From positions 1 through 36,011 of the forward strand of contig CAMYKZ010000055.1 of assembly GCA_947259045.1 (NCBI GenBank): DNA of 36,011 bases, written 5' to 3'. A program made the translations under genes and the position numbers. Positions 1 through 9,345 of this stretch are shown one piece after another (within the stretch, counting starts at the first letter, position 1; each line of letters opens with the position of its first letter). The stretch comes from an uncultured Afifella sp. (lineage in GTDB: Bacteria > Pseudomonadota > Alphaproteobacteria > Rhizobiales > Afifellaceae). The notes under the pieces were generated by a model. It ran no database searches, was not told where the DNA came from, and worked only from the letters and a program-made list of their open reading frames with translations.

Positions 1-219
1 TCGGTTGCCGCCTATATCACCCACGGTGTGCTTTCAGGCGGCGCTGTGGCGCGCATCACCGCGTCAAAACTGAAGGAACTGGTGATTACCGATTCCATCG
101 AGCCGACAGCCGCCGTCCGGTCCGCTCATAATATCCGCACCATTTCCATCGCACCGCTGCTCGGTGAAGCCATATCGCGCACGGCGCTGGAGAAATCGGT
201 GTCCAGCCTGTTCGACTAG
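1..219 (+). CDS. prs: Ribose-phosphate pyrophosphokinase (PRPP synthetase), C-terminal part
   Basis: The gene enters from the left edge in frame 1 and stops at 217-219, so only the last 72 residues are visible. The product makes PRPP from ribose 5-phosphate and ATP for nucleotide, His and Trp synthesis. The visible residues match the PRPP synthetase C-terminus: a THGVLSGGA segment, then LVITDSIEP, then a hydrophobic LLGEAISR helix close to the end. The catalytic N-terminal domain lies outside the window. A short T-run follows the stop (about 235-240) but I see no stem that would make it a terminator. prs upstream of rplY and pth is a common arrangement in Rhizobiales (recalled), which supports the call. 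Confidence 0.93.
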   Translation, partial: SVAAYITHGVLSGGAVARITASKLKELVITDSIEPTAAVRSAHNIRTISIAPLLGEAISRTALEKSVSSLFD

Positions 220-258
220 AACCTGCGTCCGATCGTTTTTTAGCCAGGGGCAATGTTG

Positions 259-1152
259 ATGGCAAACCCGTTTATCTGGATTCTGGAAAAAATACTCGGG
301 CCGCGCATGACGACGGCGGAACGCATTGCACATAACAAAAAGCAGGCGGGTCTCGACAGTGGAGCAGGACCGCCGGTGACGCAGGACGAACTTGATCAGT
401 TCAAGGCAAGAATTCTGGCGATGGAGGCGCCGGTCATGGCGTGTCATCCGCAGACTGGCCAAACCTCTTCCCGGCCGGACGAAAGCCGGTTGGGCGGCTG
501 GCCGGGCTGGCCTGAAGACGAAGACCTGCCAATAGGCTCAAACGGCAAACCGATGCTGTTTCTGGCTCAGATCAATTTCGCCGAAATGCCGCCGTTCGAT
601 CCATTTCCGCCGGCCGGGCTGATGCAGATTTTTGTAACGAGCGATGATCTTTACGGTTGCAATTTCCCTTCCAGGAACCGTGAGGGATTCATCGTCATAT
701 ATCGCGCCGAAACCGGCAAATTGCAGACAATCAATCCCTATCCGAACGACATGGATAAAGACTATTCCGTGTTCAGCGGAGACCTTCATGAAGTCGGACG
801 CCCGATTGTCTTTGAAACCGCAACGATGGTCCCGCCTGTGGAGCATTATCTGATCGCGGCCCAGGGCCAGGCCATGTGGCAAAGAGACAGAAGTACGGAC
901 TTTGATCAGATCGATACATTTTTTGAAGGCCGGCACGGACCGGCAATGTATCTTGGCGGATATCCCAGGTTCACGCAGGATGACATCCGATCGCCCGATC
1001 AGCTTGCCGACTATGATCAGGTCATCATGCAGTTCGGAGCACCGCCGGACATGATGTGGGGTGACGTCGGCGAAGCCTGTTTCCTGATGCGCCTTGATGA
1101 CCTGCAGGACCGGGCCTTCGAAAAGGCGATCTACAATTGGGACTGCTCCTAG
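259..1152 (+). CDS. DUF1963 (YwqG-like) family protein
   Basis: This 297-residue soluble protein has no signal peptide or membrane segment. The middle resembles the DUF1963/YwqG family: a GGWPGWPEDEDLP stretch followed by a block resembling LFLAQINFAEMPPFD and a later MQIFVTSDDLYGCNF strand; the end (WGDVGEACFLMRLDDL) is also typical. No biochemical role is established for the family, so none is assigned. Two in-frame ATGs exist at 253 and 259; the GGGG at 247-250 is 8 nt before 259 but only 2 nt before 253, so 259 is preferred. The gene sits between prs and rplY, which are normally close together in this group, so it may be an insertion into a conserved block. Confidence 0.8.
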   Translation: MANPFIWILEKILGPRMTTAERIAHNKKQAGLDSGAGPPVTQDELDQFKARILAMEAPVMACHPQTGQTSSRPDESRLGGWPGWPEDEDLPIGSNGKPMLFLAQINFAEMPPFDPFPPAGLMQIFVTSDDLYGCNFPSRNREGFIVIYRAETGKLQTINPYPNDMDKDYSVFSGDLHEVGRPIVFETATMVPPVEHYLIAAQGQAMWQRDRSTDFDQIDTFFEGRHGPAMYLGGYPRFTQDDIRSPDQLADYDQVIMQFGAPPDMMWGDVGEACFLMRLDDLQDRAFEKAIYNWDCS

Positions 1153-1183
1153 GTTCATCGAATTCGCACACCCGACAGAACAT

Positions 1184-1212
1184 TTGCCTTTCCCGCCAAT
1201 CGGGACTATAAG
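1184..1212 (+). promoter_or_regulatory. Predicted sigma70-type promoter of rplY (-pth)
   Basis: TTGCCT at 1184-1189 (4 of 6 to the -35 consensus) and TATAAG at 1207-1212 (5 of 6 to the -10) are separated by exactly 17 nt. It lies in the 150-bp gap between the DUF1963 gene and rplY and would give an untranslated leader of roughly 85 nt. Call based only on sequence and position. Confidence 0.5.
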
Positions 1213-1302
1213 CGCGCACGCGTACCAGACACCCTTGGAGGCGGTGCGCTTTTACCGGTCGCTTTGGCGGCCATTTTAATTTCAGATCTTCAGGAGACTA
1301 CC

Positions 1303-1995
1303 ATGAGCAACACATACGAGCTCAAGGCTGAAGCGCGCGACAATGTCGGCAAGGGGGCCGCTCGCGCAACCCGCCGTGCCGGTCGGGTTCCAGCCGTAAT
1401 TTATGGCGATAAAAAATCGCCGGTTTCGATTTCCCTGCCCTACAAGGAAGTCGACAAAAAAATCCGCTCCGGCGGGTTCTTGACGACGGTCGCAACAATC
1501 GACGTCAACGGCGACAAGATCCGCGTCATTCCGAAGGATTTCCAGCTCGATCCCGTGCGTGATTTTCCGGTGCATGTGGATTTTCTGCGCATTTCCAAGG
1601 GCGCCAAGCTGACGCTTGAAATTCCGGTCACCTTTATCAACGAAGAAGAATCACCCGGCCTTGCCCGCGGCGGCGTACTCAACGTGGTTCGTTACGCTGT
1701 TGAAGTGGAAGTTCCGAACGATGCGATTCCGGAATCCCTGATCGCCGACCTGACAGGCCTGGATATCGGCGACGGCATTCATATTTCCAATATCGACTTG
1801 CCGGAAGGCGCTGTCCCGACCATCACCGACCGCGATTTCACCATTGCCACCATCGCAGCGCCTGCCGTTCTGGCGGCTGAAGATGATGAAGACGCCGAAG
1901 ATGCTGAAGGTCTTGAAGAGGGCGTTGAAGGTGAAGGCGAAGGTGAAGAAGGCGGCGAAGACGGCGGCGACGCGGAAAAAGCCTCCGACGAATAG
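1303..1995 (+). CDS. rplY: 50S ribosomal protein L25 (CTC-type, long form)
   Basis: The 230-residue protein starts [20 protein letters not shown] and has the L25 5S-rRNA-binding domain (about 1-95, including the AVIYG loop) followed by the TL5/CTC beta domain (about 96-190). It binds 5S rRNA in the large ribosomal subunit. The last ~40 residues are a low-complexity acidic tail of Asp, Glu, Gly and Ala, common in alphaproteobacterial L25. ATG 1303 is chosen over an upstream in-frame start at 1264 because AGGAGA at 1292-1297 sits 5 nt ahead of it and the family N-terminus begins there. pth follows after 36 bp, probably in the same transcript. Confidence 0.95.
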   Translation: MSNTYELKAEARDNVGKGAARATRRAGRVPAVIYGDKKSPVSISLPYKEVDKKIRSGGFLTTVATIDVNGDKIRVIPKDFQLDPVRDFPVHVDFLRISKGAKLTLEIPVTFINEEESPGLARGGVLNVVRYAVEVEVPNDAIPESLIADLTGLDIGDGIHISNIDLPEGAVPTITDRDFTIATIAAPAVLAAEDDEDAEDAEGLEEGVEGEGEGEEGGEDGGDAEKASDE

Positions 1996-2031
1996 TCGCG
2001 CAACCCAGAAACTTGCGGGGTTGGCCGAGCC

Positions 2032-2754
2032 ATGCTGCTGGTCGTTGGCCTTGGAAATCCAGGGCGCCGATACGCCGGAAACCGGCATAATGTAGGATTT
2101 ATGGCGGCGGATGAAATTCATCGCCGCCATAAATTCTCTGCTTGGCGTGCGCGCTTTCAGGGCGAAGTATCGGAAGGCACTCTGGATGGCGAGAAGGTCA
2201 TCGTGCTGAAACCCGCAACCTTCATGAATGAATCCGGACGCTCCGTCGGCGAAGCGGCCCGGTTTTACAAGATCCCGGCTGACGACATCGTCGTCATCTA
2301 CGATGAACTGGACCTGCCGCCGGGAAAATTGCGGATGAAATCCGGCGGTGGCCATGGCGGCCACAATGGCCTGAAGTCGATTGACGCGCATCTTGGTTCC
2401 ACTGTCGGCCGGCAATACCGCAAGATGCGGATCGGAATCGGTCACCCAGGCCGAAAAGAACTGGTCAACGGCCATGTCCTGCATGATTTCGCCAAGGCGG
2501 ATCAGGACTGGCTGCGGCCCCTGCTTCAATCCATCGCCGACAATACCGGCCTTCTTGCGAAGTGTGATGATTCCAGTTTCATGAACCGGATCCATCTTGC
2601 CACCCAGGCGGACGGGCCTGCAGCGGAAAAACCATCGCAACCAAGGGCGAAAAAAACAGAACCACAGTCACCTTCCGGCGCCCGAACCACGGAACCGAAA
2701 AGGGGACCACTTGCTGAAAGCCTCAAACGGCTGTTTGGCGGCAGAGACAAATAG
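2032..2754 (+). CDS. pth: Peptidyl-tRNA hydrolase
   Basis: Pth releases tRNA from peptidyl-tRNA that drops off the ribosome. The 240-residue product shows the family signature GLGNPG at residues 6-11 (Asn9), the catalytic His at residue 19 (NRHNVGF) and the later [14 protein letters not shown] and [13 protein letters not shown] blocks, matching the E. coli Asn10/His20/Asp93 active site. The first ~190 residues cover the enzyme. The last ~50 form a basic Pro/Lys-rich extension ending in a short amphipathic segment, often seen in Rhizobiales Pth. It lies between rplY and ychF with short gaps (36 and 9 bp), suggesting co-transcription. Confidence 0.96.
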   Translation: MLLVVGLGNPGRRYAGNRHNVGFMAADEIHRRHKFSAWRARFQGEVSEGTLDGEKVIVLKPATFMNESGRSVGEAARFYKIPADDIVVIYDELDLPPGKLRMKSGGGHGGHNGLKSIDAHLGSTVGRQYRKMRIGIGHPGRKELVNGHVLHDFAKADQDWLRPLLQSIADNTGLLAKCDDSSFMNRIHLATQADGPAAEKPSQPRAKKTEPQSPSGARTTEPKRGPLAESLKRLFGGRDK

Positions 2755-2763
2755 GACGGATCC

Positions 2764-3867
2764 ATGGGATTCAAATGCGGTATCGTCGGTTTGCCGAATG
2801 TCGGCAAATCCACCCTTTTCAATGCGTTGACGAAAACGGCGGCGGCCCAGGCGGCCAATTATCCGTTTTGCACGATTGAGCCCAATACCGGCGAGGTCGC
2901 CGTACCGGACCCGCGGCTCAGGAAGCTGGCCGCTGTCGCCAAATCGGCGCAAACCGTCCCCACGCGGCTGACCTTCGTCGACATTGCCGGACTTGTGCGC
3001 GGTGCGTCCAAGGGTGAAGGACTGGGAAACCAGTTCCTCGCCACCATCCGCGAAGTCGACGCCATTGCCCATGTGCTGAGATGTTTTGAGGACGATGACA
3101 TCACCCATGTCGACGGCCGCATTGATCCGGCCGAAGATGCCGAGACGGTCGAGACCGAACTGCTGATATCCGATCTGGAAAGCCTGGAGCGGCGCATTGA
3201 ACCGATGCGCAAGCGCGCTGCCGTCAAGGACAAGGAAGCGCTGGGCGTTCTGCCGGTCATGGAAAGCGCTCTGGCGCTGTTGAAAGACGGCAAACCGGCG
3301 CGGCAACTGGCCGCCGATCTGGACCGGGAGGAACGGCGCACGCTCAACGGCCTCAACCTGTTGAGCAGCAAGCCTGTGCTCTATGTCTGTAACGTTTCAG
3401 AAGACGATGCAGGAACCGGCAACGCCCTGACGGAACAGGTGGAAGCAAGAGCCAAAGCGGAAAATGCCGGTTTTGTGGTGATATCGGCCGCTATCGAAGC
3501 GGAGATCGCACAATTGTCGGACGCGGAACAGGCGGAGTTTCTTGAGACGATCGGCCTGCAAGAGCCGGGCCTCGACCGGTTGATCCGAGCAGGCTACGAA
3601 CTACTTGATCTGATTACGTTTTTTACTGTCGGGCCGAAGGAGGCCCGGGCCTGGACCGTGCGTCATGGCGCCAAGGCGCCAAAGGCTGCCGGCGTCATTC
3701 ACACCGACTTTGAACGCGGTTTCATCCGCGCCCAGACCATCGCGTATGACGATTATGTCAACCTGGGCGGTGAAACGGCAGCCAAGGACGCCGGCAAGGC
3801 CCGCGACGAGGGCAAGGAATATGTCGTCGGCGACGGCGATGTGCTGCTGTTCAAATTCAACACCTGA
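2764..3867 (+). CDS. ychF: Redox-regulated ATPase YchF (Obg-family, TGS domain)
   Basis: YchF/Ola1 is a ribosome-associated P-loop NTPase that prefers ATP over GTP. The 367-residue protein has the P-loop GLPNVGKS at about 9-16, the switch II motif DIAGLVRGASKGEGLGNQFL starting at residue 73, and CNVSEDD near residue 205, where typical GTPases have NKxD. The NVxE-type sequence is the hallmark of YchF nucleotide specificity. A coiled-coil region lies between the G-domain halves (about 125-190) and a TGS domain occupies the last ~80 residues (FFTVGPKEARAW onward). Full length for the family; an AGGACGG ribosome site precedes the ATG. Confidence 0.97.
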   Translation: MGFKCGIVGLPNVGKSTLFNALTKTAAAQAANYPFCTIEPNTGEVAVPDPRLRKLAAVAKSAQTVPTRLTFVDIAGLVRGASKGEGLGNQFLATIREVDAIAHVLRCFEDDDITHVDGRIDPAEDAETVETELLISDLESLERRIEPMRKRAAVKDKEALGVLPVMESALALLKDGKPARQLAADLDREERRTLNGLNLLSSKPVLYVCNVSEDDAGTGNALTEQVEARAKAENAGFVVISAAIEAEIAQLSDAEQAEFLETIGLQEPGLDRLIRAGYELLDLITFFTVGPKEARAWTVRHGAKAPKAAGVIHTDFERGFIRAQTIAYDDYVNLGGETAAKDAGKARDEGKEYVVGDGDVLLFKFNT

Positions 3868-3907
3868 CCGTCTCGACAGAAACGGATGCTGTCCGTAAAA
3901 ACCAAGC

Positions 3908-4360
3908 ATGCGTTATTTCGATGATTTCAAGGTCGGCGAAAAGCTGCCACTTGCGCCCTGCACCATCACCCGTGATGAAATGATCGCCTTTGCGGCCGAG
4001 TTCGACCCGCAGCCGTTTCATCTGGACGAAGCGGCGGCGGCGCACACCTTGCTTGGCGGACTGGCGGCCTCCGGCTGGCATACCTGCGCAATCTTCATGC
4101 GCATGATGTGCGATGGCTGGCTCAACGACACCGCATCGATGGGCTCGCCGGGGATTGAAGCGGTTAGATGGCTTCATCCGGTGCGGGCCGGCGACCGGCT
4201 GAGCGGCCTGTCTGAAGTCATTGACCTGCGCCCGTCGAAGAGCCGACCCGATTTGGGTGTCATCAATCTCCGTCATATTGTCGAGAACGGCCGGGGTGTC
4301 GCCGTGCTCGACATGATCAATCCGATCATGATCAAACGGCGGGAGGATGCACGGCCGTGA
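3908..4360 (+). CDS. MaoC family dehydratase (hotdog fold), copy 1
   Basis: This 150-residue single-domain MaoC/R-hydratase-like protein carries FDPQPFHLDEAAA at about 32-44; the Asp and His in DPQPFH match the catalytic dyad of (R)-specific enoyl-CoA hydratases. LGGLAASGWHT follows, typical of the short alphaproteobacterial members. Enzymes of this family hydrate 2-enoyl thioesters, but the substrate here cannot be read from the sequence. It follows ychF by 40 bp and its stop overlaps the GTG start of a second MaoC gene by 4 nt (GTGA). The paired genes probably work as a heteromer or on related substrates (inference). Confidence 0.88.
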   Translation: MRYFDDFKVGEKLPLAPCTITRDEMIAFAAEFDPQPFHLDEAAAAHTLLGGLAASGWHTCAIFMRMMCDGWLNDTASMGSPGIEAVRWLHPVRAGDRLSGLSEVIDLRPSKSRPDLGVINLRHIVENGRGVAVLDMINPIMIKRREDARP

Positions 4361-4860
4361 GATATCTGGAGGATATGCAGATTGGCGAAAGGGCCGAAAT
4401 CGGCCATTTCAACTTTACCGCCGAAGCCATTAAGCGGTTCGCCCGAGCCTATGATCCGCAACCGTTTCATCTTGACGAAGAGGCCGCCGCCAGCAGCGCG
4501 TTTGGCGGATTATGCGCATCCGGATGGCATACGGCGGCCATATGGATGCGGCTGATGATCGACTACAGGGTGCGGAATTCAGATGCCGAAACCGCTGGCG
4601 GGAACCAGCCCAGGATGGGCCCCTCGCCCGGTTTCAACGACATGAGATGGCTGAAACCGGTCTATGCCGGCCAGACGATTACATATTCCACCGAGATCAC
4701 TGAACTGCGCAACAGCCGGTCCAAACCCGGATGGGGCATCATGACGAGCCGCAACGAGGGGCACAATGAAGCCGGCGAGCTGGTGTTTTGCTTTACCGGC
4801 CATGTTTTTGTCGAGCGACGTCCGAACAGTGAACGGCCCGAAGAGGAACGTTCGAATTGA
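4357..4860 (+). CDS. MaoC family dehydratase (hotdog fold), copy 2
   Basis: This 167-residue paralogue of the preceding gene has the same opening (RYLEDMQIGE versus RYFDDFKVGE) and the same DPQPFHLDEEAA catalytic segment followed by FGGLCASGWHT. It has an extra loop around residues 70-88 and the longer tail. The start is a GTG inside the GTGA overlap with copy 1; the stop overlaps the next start (TTGA). The pair therefore arose by tandem duplication and is translationally coupled. Probable enoyl-CoA hydratase-like activity; substrate unknown. Confidence 0.88.
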   Translation: MRYLEDMQIGERAEIGHFNFTAEAIKRFARAYDPQPFHLDEEAAASSAFGGLCASGWHTAAIWMRLMIDYRVRNSDAETAGGNQPRMGPSPGFNDMRWLKPVYAGQTITYSTEITELRNSRSKPGWGIMTSRNEGHNEAGELVFCFTGHVFVERRPNSERPEEERSN

Positions 4861-5534
4861 AACCTGGAACCCCGGCGCGGCTTCAGTGCGCTGACGGCCT
4901 GCTGACAGTTCTTTTCGTCATGGCGACCGAGCAGGAATTTGGTGCAAAGCTGACGGCTGAGATCGACCCGCTGATCACCGGCGTCGGACCGGTTGAAGCG
5001 GCAGCGGTCACCGCCCACCGTCTTGCCGGACTGAGCCTTTCCGGCGAGCCGGTCGACCTGCTGGTTTCGCTTGGATCGGCCGGATCGAACCGGCTCGATC
5101 AGGGCGAGATCTATCAGGCCCGGTCCGTCTCCTACCGCGATATGGACGCCTCCCCGCTCGGTTTTGAGAAAGGCCGAACGCCGTTCCTGGACCTGCCGGC
5201 CGAACTGCCGATTGCCCAGCAGCTTGATGGAATTCCGGTCGCTTCGCTCAGCACCGGCGCCAATATCGTCTCCGGCCATGCTTATGGCGCGATTGCCGCC
5301 GATATGGCCGACATGGAAACCTTTGCCATCATGCGCGCCGCCCACCGGTTCCACACGCCGCTGATCGGCCTGCGCGGCATTTCAGACGGCAGGGACCCGG
5401 TCTCCAGATACGAAGACTGGACGCGCTATCTCGATGACATCGACGAAAAACTGGCGGCGCTGATTGCTGGCATGGAAACATTGTTGGCAGCGAACGACCG
5501 GGCCTACTGGACCGCGTTGCCGGACGGTGTCTGA
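4857..5534 (+). CDS. mtnN: 5'-methylthioadenosine/S-adenosylhomocysteine nucleosidase family protein
   Basis: The enzyme cleaves the N-glycosidic bond of MTA and SAH, removing adenine. Residues matching the E. coli catalytic set are visible: Glu in VMATEQEFG (as AMEQE), Glu in ADMETFAIM (as VDMEAAA) and Asp in RGISDGRD (as RAISDKAD). GVGPVEAA and LVSLGSAGS complete the purine-nucleoside phosphorylase fold pattern. The start is taken as TTG 4857, overlapping the previous stop (TTGA). The later ATG at 4920 would remove the first beta strand (LLTVLFV), so it is unlikely. 225 residues, family length. The 3' end overlaps the convergent membrane-protein gene by 31 bp. Confidence 0.85.
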   Translation: MKPGTPARLQCADGLLTVLFVMATEQEFGAKLTAEIDPLITGVGPVEAAAVTAHRLAGLSLSGEPVDLLVSLGSAGSNRLDQGEIYQARSVSYRDMDASPLGFEKGRTPFLDLPAELPIAQQLDGIPVASLSTGANIVSGHAYGAIAADMADMETFAIMRAAHRFHTPLIGLRGISDGRDPVSRYEDWTRYLDDIDEKLAALIAGMETLLAANDRAYWTALPDGV

Positions 5535-6520
5535 GGTTTTGCCAGCAGCGCCATAACCTTATCGCGAACCGGCTTGCCGACAAGCGCATCAAGTCCCGCG
5601 ATACATTGTTCGGGATTGAATTCCTGCCGGTCTGTAATCAGGATGCTGTTGAACACCGGGTAAACGAATTGCCCACCACCGGCCCGGATGCTGGCATCGG
5701 CACGCGCCCAGTTCTGCAGATGGCCGGGTAACCGCTCGCGGAAATGCCGCGGCGACCCGAAATTGGCGACAAGAGCGGATTTTCCGTCTGCAAACTCAAT
5801 TTCATAATAAAGGACCAGCTTGTCCTTGTTCTTGCCGCGGCATGTCACATTGACCGCCGACACGTCAGAATAACGGATCCGATGAACCCGGGATGTCCAA
5901 TAGTCGGTATATTCGATATAATTGTCCGTCAGCAGCCGGTAATCCATCCGGTCGAGATACCAGATGCCGCCGAAAATCCCCGTCGCAACGAGTGCCAGCG
6001 GAAACCCGATCGCCGCCTGCCGCAAGGCGGTTTGGCCAACAATGCGCGACGGTTTCAGCTCACTCATCTGCCGGATCTTTCCCGACCGGATCGCAGTGAC
6101 GATCTGTTCGGCATAATATCCGAAGAAATCGAGTAGGGGCCTGTCGCGCCGCTTCGATTTCAACGCCGCATAAACGCCGAAATCCCGCCACAGCAGGCCA
6201 ATTGCGATCCACACGGCCCAGTAAGCGATGATGAACCAGAACACAGCGAGGAAACGGCTCGGGCCGTAATAGTCGATATAGAGTGCCCAATCCAACCCTG
6301 CCGTTCTGTCCGGCTCGAAAAGCTGGTAGCCCAATCCCCTGTTTTCATAATCCAGATAAAGGCCACCGGCGATCAGTGGCACGATGAACAGGGTCAGTGA
6401 AACGTAAAGCAGGACACAATAGATCCGTGAGCGGTCCAGCCGCTGCAGGTAGGCTTCAAGTTCGGCAAGCGCCTTTTGGATGATGAGATCGTCCGGCGAT
6501 CCGGCCCGCTCAGTGGCCAT
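5504..6520 (-). CDS. Unknown three-helix membrane protein
   Basis: I do not recognise this 338-residue protein. It has a charged N-terminal helix (about 10-32), two membrane helices (about 33-54 and 91-110), a cytosolic loop with basic residues, a third helix (about 169-188) and a ~140-residue C-terminal soluble domain. In that domain a segment like [19 protein letters not shown] resembles a PH-like or membrane-anchored beta domain (weak). The ATG at 6520 is inside the overlap ATGGCCACTGA with the apt stop, so the gene is probably translationally coupled to apt. A longer reading frame goes further upstream inside apt but its composition is not protein-like. The 3' end overlaps mtnN by 31 bp. 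Confidence 0.72.
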   Translation of the reverse strand: MATERAGSPDDLIIQKALAELEAYLQRLDRSRIYCVLLYVSLTLFIVPLIAGGLYLDYENRGLGYQLFEPDRTAGLDWALYIDYYGPSRFLAVFWFIIAYWAVWIAIGLLWRDFGVYAALKSKRRDRPLLDFFGYYAEQIVTAIRSGKIRQMSELKPSRIVGQTALRQAAIGFPLALVATGIFGGIWYLDRMDYRLLTDNYIEYTDYWTSRVHRIRYSDVSAVNVTCRGKNKDKLVLYYEIEFADGKSALVANFGSPRHFRERLPGHLQNWARADASIRAGGGQFVYPVFNSILITDRQEFNPEQCIAGLDALVGKPVRDKVMALLAKPQTPSGNAVQ

Positions 6521-7052
6521 CGAAACTGACAAGCGTTCTGACCGGCACGCCGAGCGCCTCGATCTTTGCCCGGCCGCCGAGATCCGGCAGGTCGATGACA
6601 AACACTGCGGTGACGACATGCGCACCCAAATCCTGCAGCAGTTTGACTGCAGCCTCGGCCGTTCCGCCGGTGGCGATCAGGTCGTCAACCAGGATCACCT
6701 GCTCGCCCGGTTCGACTGCGTCCTTGTGCATCTCCATTTCGTCCAGCCCGTATTCCAGGCTGTAGGCAATGGACACCGTATCGTGGGGAAGCTTGCCTTT
6801 TTTTCGGATCGGCACGAAGCCGGCCGACAATTGATGGGCGACAGCACCGCCGAGAATGAACCCGCGTGCTTCAATGCCTGCCACCTGGTCGATCTTCGAG
6901 CCGGCCCACGGCTGGACAAGTTCGTCGACGGCGCGGCGGAATGCCCGGGCGTCGCCCAGCAAGGTCGTGATATCGCGAAAGATGATGCCTGGCTTCGGGT
7001 AATCCGGGATGCTTCTGATCGCGCCTGCAAGGTCGCCTGTATTCATCACCAT
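6510..7052 (-). CDS. apt: Adenine phosphoribosyltransferase
   Basis: Apt salvages adenine with PRPP to give AMP. The 180-residue protein contains the type I phosphoribosyltransferase PRPP loop [14 protein letters not shown] at 119-132, plus the Apt-typical [17 protein letters not shown] near the N-terminus, [10 protein letters not shown] at 59-68 and RKKGKLPH at 83-90. An alternative ATG is two codons downstream (7046); neither has a strong ribosome site. It follows petC with a 113-bp gap, the usual bc1-apt order in Rhizobiales (recalled). Its stop overlaps the next gene by 11 nt. Confidence 0.95.
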   Translation of the reverse strand: MVMNTGDLAGAIRSIPDYPKPGIIFRDITTLLGDARAFRRAVDELVQPWAGSKIDQVAGIEARGFILGGAVAHQLSAGFVPIRKKGKLPHDTVSIAYSLEYGLDEMEMHKDAVEPGEQVILVDDLIATGGTAEAAVKLLQDLGAHVVTAVFVIDLPDLGGRAKIEALGVPVRTLVSFDGH

Positions 7053-7165
7053 CCCGTCCCGTTTGCTGCCCGAGCCTATCTATGACAAGCCGCACCGGAA
7101 CCGTAAAGCCGAGGCTGTCGGAATGACGTGCAACCGCAGCCCGTCGCACTCAACAGCCGGCATCG

Positions 7166-8011
7166 TCAATGATCGACGTCGGACCAGATTTTCTTCTTGG
7201 TGAAATAGAGCAGACCGGCAAATACGATCAGGAACAGCATGACGGAGAAACCCATCGATTTGCGCGCTTCCAGATGCGGTTCGGCAGCCCACATCATGAA
7301 GGCCGATACATCCTTGGCATATTGATCAACCGTTTGCGGCGACCCGTCTGCATATTCGACCTGATCGTCGGAAATCGGCGGCGCCATCGCCAGGGCTGGT
7401 CCGCCAAGATAGTACGGGTTTGTATAGGTATTCTCACCGGTATCTGCATCTGCCGGATACCCGGTGAGCAGCGAGACGATGTAGTCCGGTCCCGATTCCT
7501 GGTATTGCGTGAAGATATCGAATACGAACCACGGGAACCCGCGCTCCGGCGCACGCGCTTTGGCGAGCAGCGAAAAGTCCGGCGGATAGGCACCGTTGTT
7601 GGAGGCCATGGCGGCTTCCTGGTTTGCAAAAGGCGCCGGGAACCGGTCGGACGGGATCGCCGGCCGTGGGTTCACATCGCCATTTTCATCCGGATCGGCT
7701 TCGACTTCATATTCAGCAGCGAGTGCCTTGACGATGTCAGCCGGGAAACCCGGGCCACCGGCGTCCGCCAGGTTGCGGAACGATACCAGGGTCAGTGAAT
7801 GGCAGCCGGAACAGACTTCCCGATAAACCTGGAAGCCGCGTTGCAGCTGGGCCTTGTCGTAATGGCCGAACGGGCCGGAGAACGACCAGCTGTAATTATT
7901 CGGCTTCTTGACCGGATAATGCGGCGTTGCACCTTCTTCGGCGGCAAAGGCTCCGCCGGCGAACAATGCAGAAGCCGCAATGACGGCGAGCGATTTGATC
8001 AAAACGTTCAT
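7166..8011 (-). CDS. petC: Cytochrome c1 (bc1 complex)
   Basis: This is the membrane-anchored c-type cytochrome that passes electrons from the Rieske protein to soluble cytochrome c. It has a signal peptide (MNVLIKSLAVIAASALFAGG, cut near AFA-AE), the haem site CSGCH about 45 residues after cleavage, a PYYLGGPALAMAPP segment carrying the likely Met ligand, and a C-terminal anchor helix (MLFLIVFAGLLYF) with a lysine-rich end. Two in-frame ATGs are possible: 8032, nine nt after the petB stop, and 8011. The second gives a more typical signal peptide and has AAGG upstream, so it is preferred. Starting at 8032 would add seven residues. Confidence 0.93.
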   Translation of the reverse strand: MNVLIKSLAVIAASALFAGGAFAAEEGATPHYPVKKPNNYSWSFSGPFGHYDKAQLQRGFQVYREVCSGCHSLTLVSFRNLADAGGPGFPADIVKALAAEYEVEADPDENGDVNPRPAIPSDRFPAPFANQEAAMASNNGAYPPDFSLLAKARAPERGFPWFVFDIFTQYQESGPDYIVSLLTGYPADADTGENTYTNPYYLGGPALAMAPPISDDQVEYADGSPQTVDQYAKDVSAFMMWAAEPHLEARKSMGFSVMLFLIVFAGLLYFTKKKIWSDVDH

Positions 8012-8041
8012 CTCAAAATGCCTTGTCTTCATCTCAGCCGT

Positions 8042-9331
8042 TCAGGCCTTGGTTTCAGGCGATGCCGCAGCACCGACCGGTTGAGCGGCCGAACCGCCTT
8101 TGCCCGATTTTCCAAGCACCGATTCCGTGATCGATGCCGGCCGCTGGGTTGGCGTCTCATAAAGCCCAAGCAGCGGAAGCAGGATCAGGAAGTGGAAGAA
8201 ATAATAGGCCGTGAAGACCCGCGAAGCGATGACGTAGCCGCCTTCCGCCGGTTTGGAACCGAGCCAGCCAAGCATGATGCAGACGATCACCAGGATCCAG
8301 AAAAACTGCTTGTAAAGCGGACGGTACACCGCGGAGCGAACCTTCGAGGTATCGAGCCAGGGCAGAACGAACAGAACGGCGATCGATCCGAACATCGCAA
8401 TCACGCCGCCGAGTTTTGAGGGAATGGCCCGCAGGATCGCGTAGAACGGCAGGTAATACCATTCCGGCACGATATGGGCCGGCGTTTTCAGCGAATCGGC
8501 CTGAATGTAATTGTCAGGATGGCCGAGGAAGTTCGGGTGGTAAAAGACGAAATAGGCGAACACGATGAAGAACACCATCAGCGCAAAGGAATCCTTCACC
8601 GTGGCGTAAGGGGTAAACGGCACCGTATCCTGCTTGGTCTTGACGCTGACGCCGGTCGGGTTGGTCTGGCCGGTGACATGCAGAGCCCATACATGCAGAA
8701 TGACCACGCCGAAGATCATGAACGGCAGCAGATAATGCAGCGAATAGAACCGGTTCAGCGTTGGGTTATCGACGGAAAATCCGCCCCATAACCAGGTGAC
8801 GACCGTTTCGCCCACCAGCGGAATTGCCGAGAACAGGTTGGTAATCACCGTTGCGCCCCAGAAGCTCATCTGCCCCCATGGCAGCACATAACCCATGAAT
8901 CCGGTCGCCATCATCATCAGGAAGATGATCACGCCGAGGATCCACAGAACCTCGCGCGGATCCTTGTAGGAGCCGTAATACATGCCGCGGAAAATATGCA
9001 CATAGACCGCGACGAAGAACATCGACGCTCCGACCGCATGCATATAGCGCAGCAGCCAGCCATAATTCACATCGCGCATGATCAGTTCGACCGATTCAAA
9101 CGCAAGATCGGCATGGGCCGTATAATGCATGGCAAGCACGACGCCGGTAATGATCTGCAGCACGAGCATGATCATCAGAATGCCGCCGAACGTATAGGCA
9201 TAATTCAGATTGCGCGGTACCGGATAGGAGACGAAGGAATCATACAACAGCCGCGGCAGCGGCAGGCGTGCATCGATCCAGCGCTCAAAGGATGTGTTTG
9301 GTTGATATGTGGAATGTCCGTCAGCAGACAT
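8042..9331 (-). CDS. petB: Cytochrome b (bc1 complex)
   Basis: This is the quinol-oxidising/reducing membrane subunit of complex III. The 429-residue protein shows the bis-haem histidine pairs His98/His112 and His199/His213, each 14 apart, and the Qo-site PEWY at 289-292. Eight membrane helices are expected and hydrophobic stretches agree. The C-terminus has a ~30-residue polar tail ([12 protein letters not shown] onward). GGGAGG lies 6 nt before the ATG. It is separated by 14 bp from petA and about 10-30 bp from petC, forming one operon. Confidence 0.97.
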   Translation of the reverse strand: MSADGHSTYQPNTSFERWIDARLPLPRLLYDSFVSYPVPRNLNYAYTFGGILMIMLVLQIITGVVLAMHYTAHADLAFESVELIMRDVNYGWLLRYMHAVGASMFFVAVYVHIFRGMYYGSYKDPREVLWILGVIIFLMMMATGFMGYVLPWGQMSFWGATVITNLFSAIPLVGETVVTWLWGGFSVDNPTLNRFYSLHYLLPFMIFGVVILHVWALHVTGQTNPTGVSVKTKQDTVPFTPYATVKDSFALMVFFIVFAYFVFYHPNFLGHPDNYIQADSLKTPAHIVPEWYYLPFYAILRAIPSKLGGVIAMFGSIAVLFVLPWLDTSKVRSAVYRPLYKQFFWILVIVCIMLGWLGSKPAEGGYVIASRVFTAYYFFHFLILLPLLGLYETPTQRPASITESVLGKSGKGGSAAQPVGAAASPETKA

Positions 9332-9345
9332 GGAGAGCCTCCCGC

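Noticed and set aside
60..68. Assumption that MoxR Walker A is degenerate because it lacks GKS/T (residues 60-68 of the MoxR protein at 28540-29544)
   Set aside because: GxPGxAKT is the ordinary form of Walker A in the MoxR family. The coordinates given here are residue numbers of that protein.
234..241. T-run after prs as a terminator
   Set aside because: Only a 6-bp self-complementary CGATCG precedes it, with no room for a loop.
6521..6625. N-terminal extension of the membrane protein gene into apt
   Set aside because: The extra residues are Ser/Arg-rich antisense-like sequence inside apt; the ATG at 6520 overlapping the apt stop is a normal coupled start.
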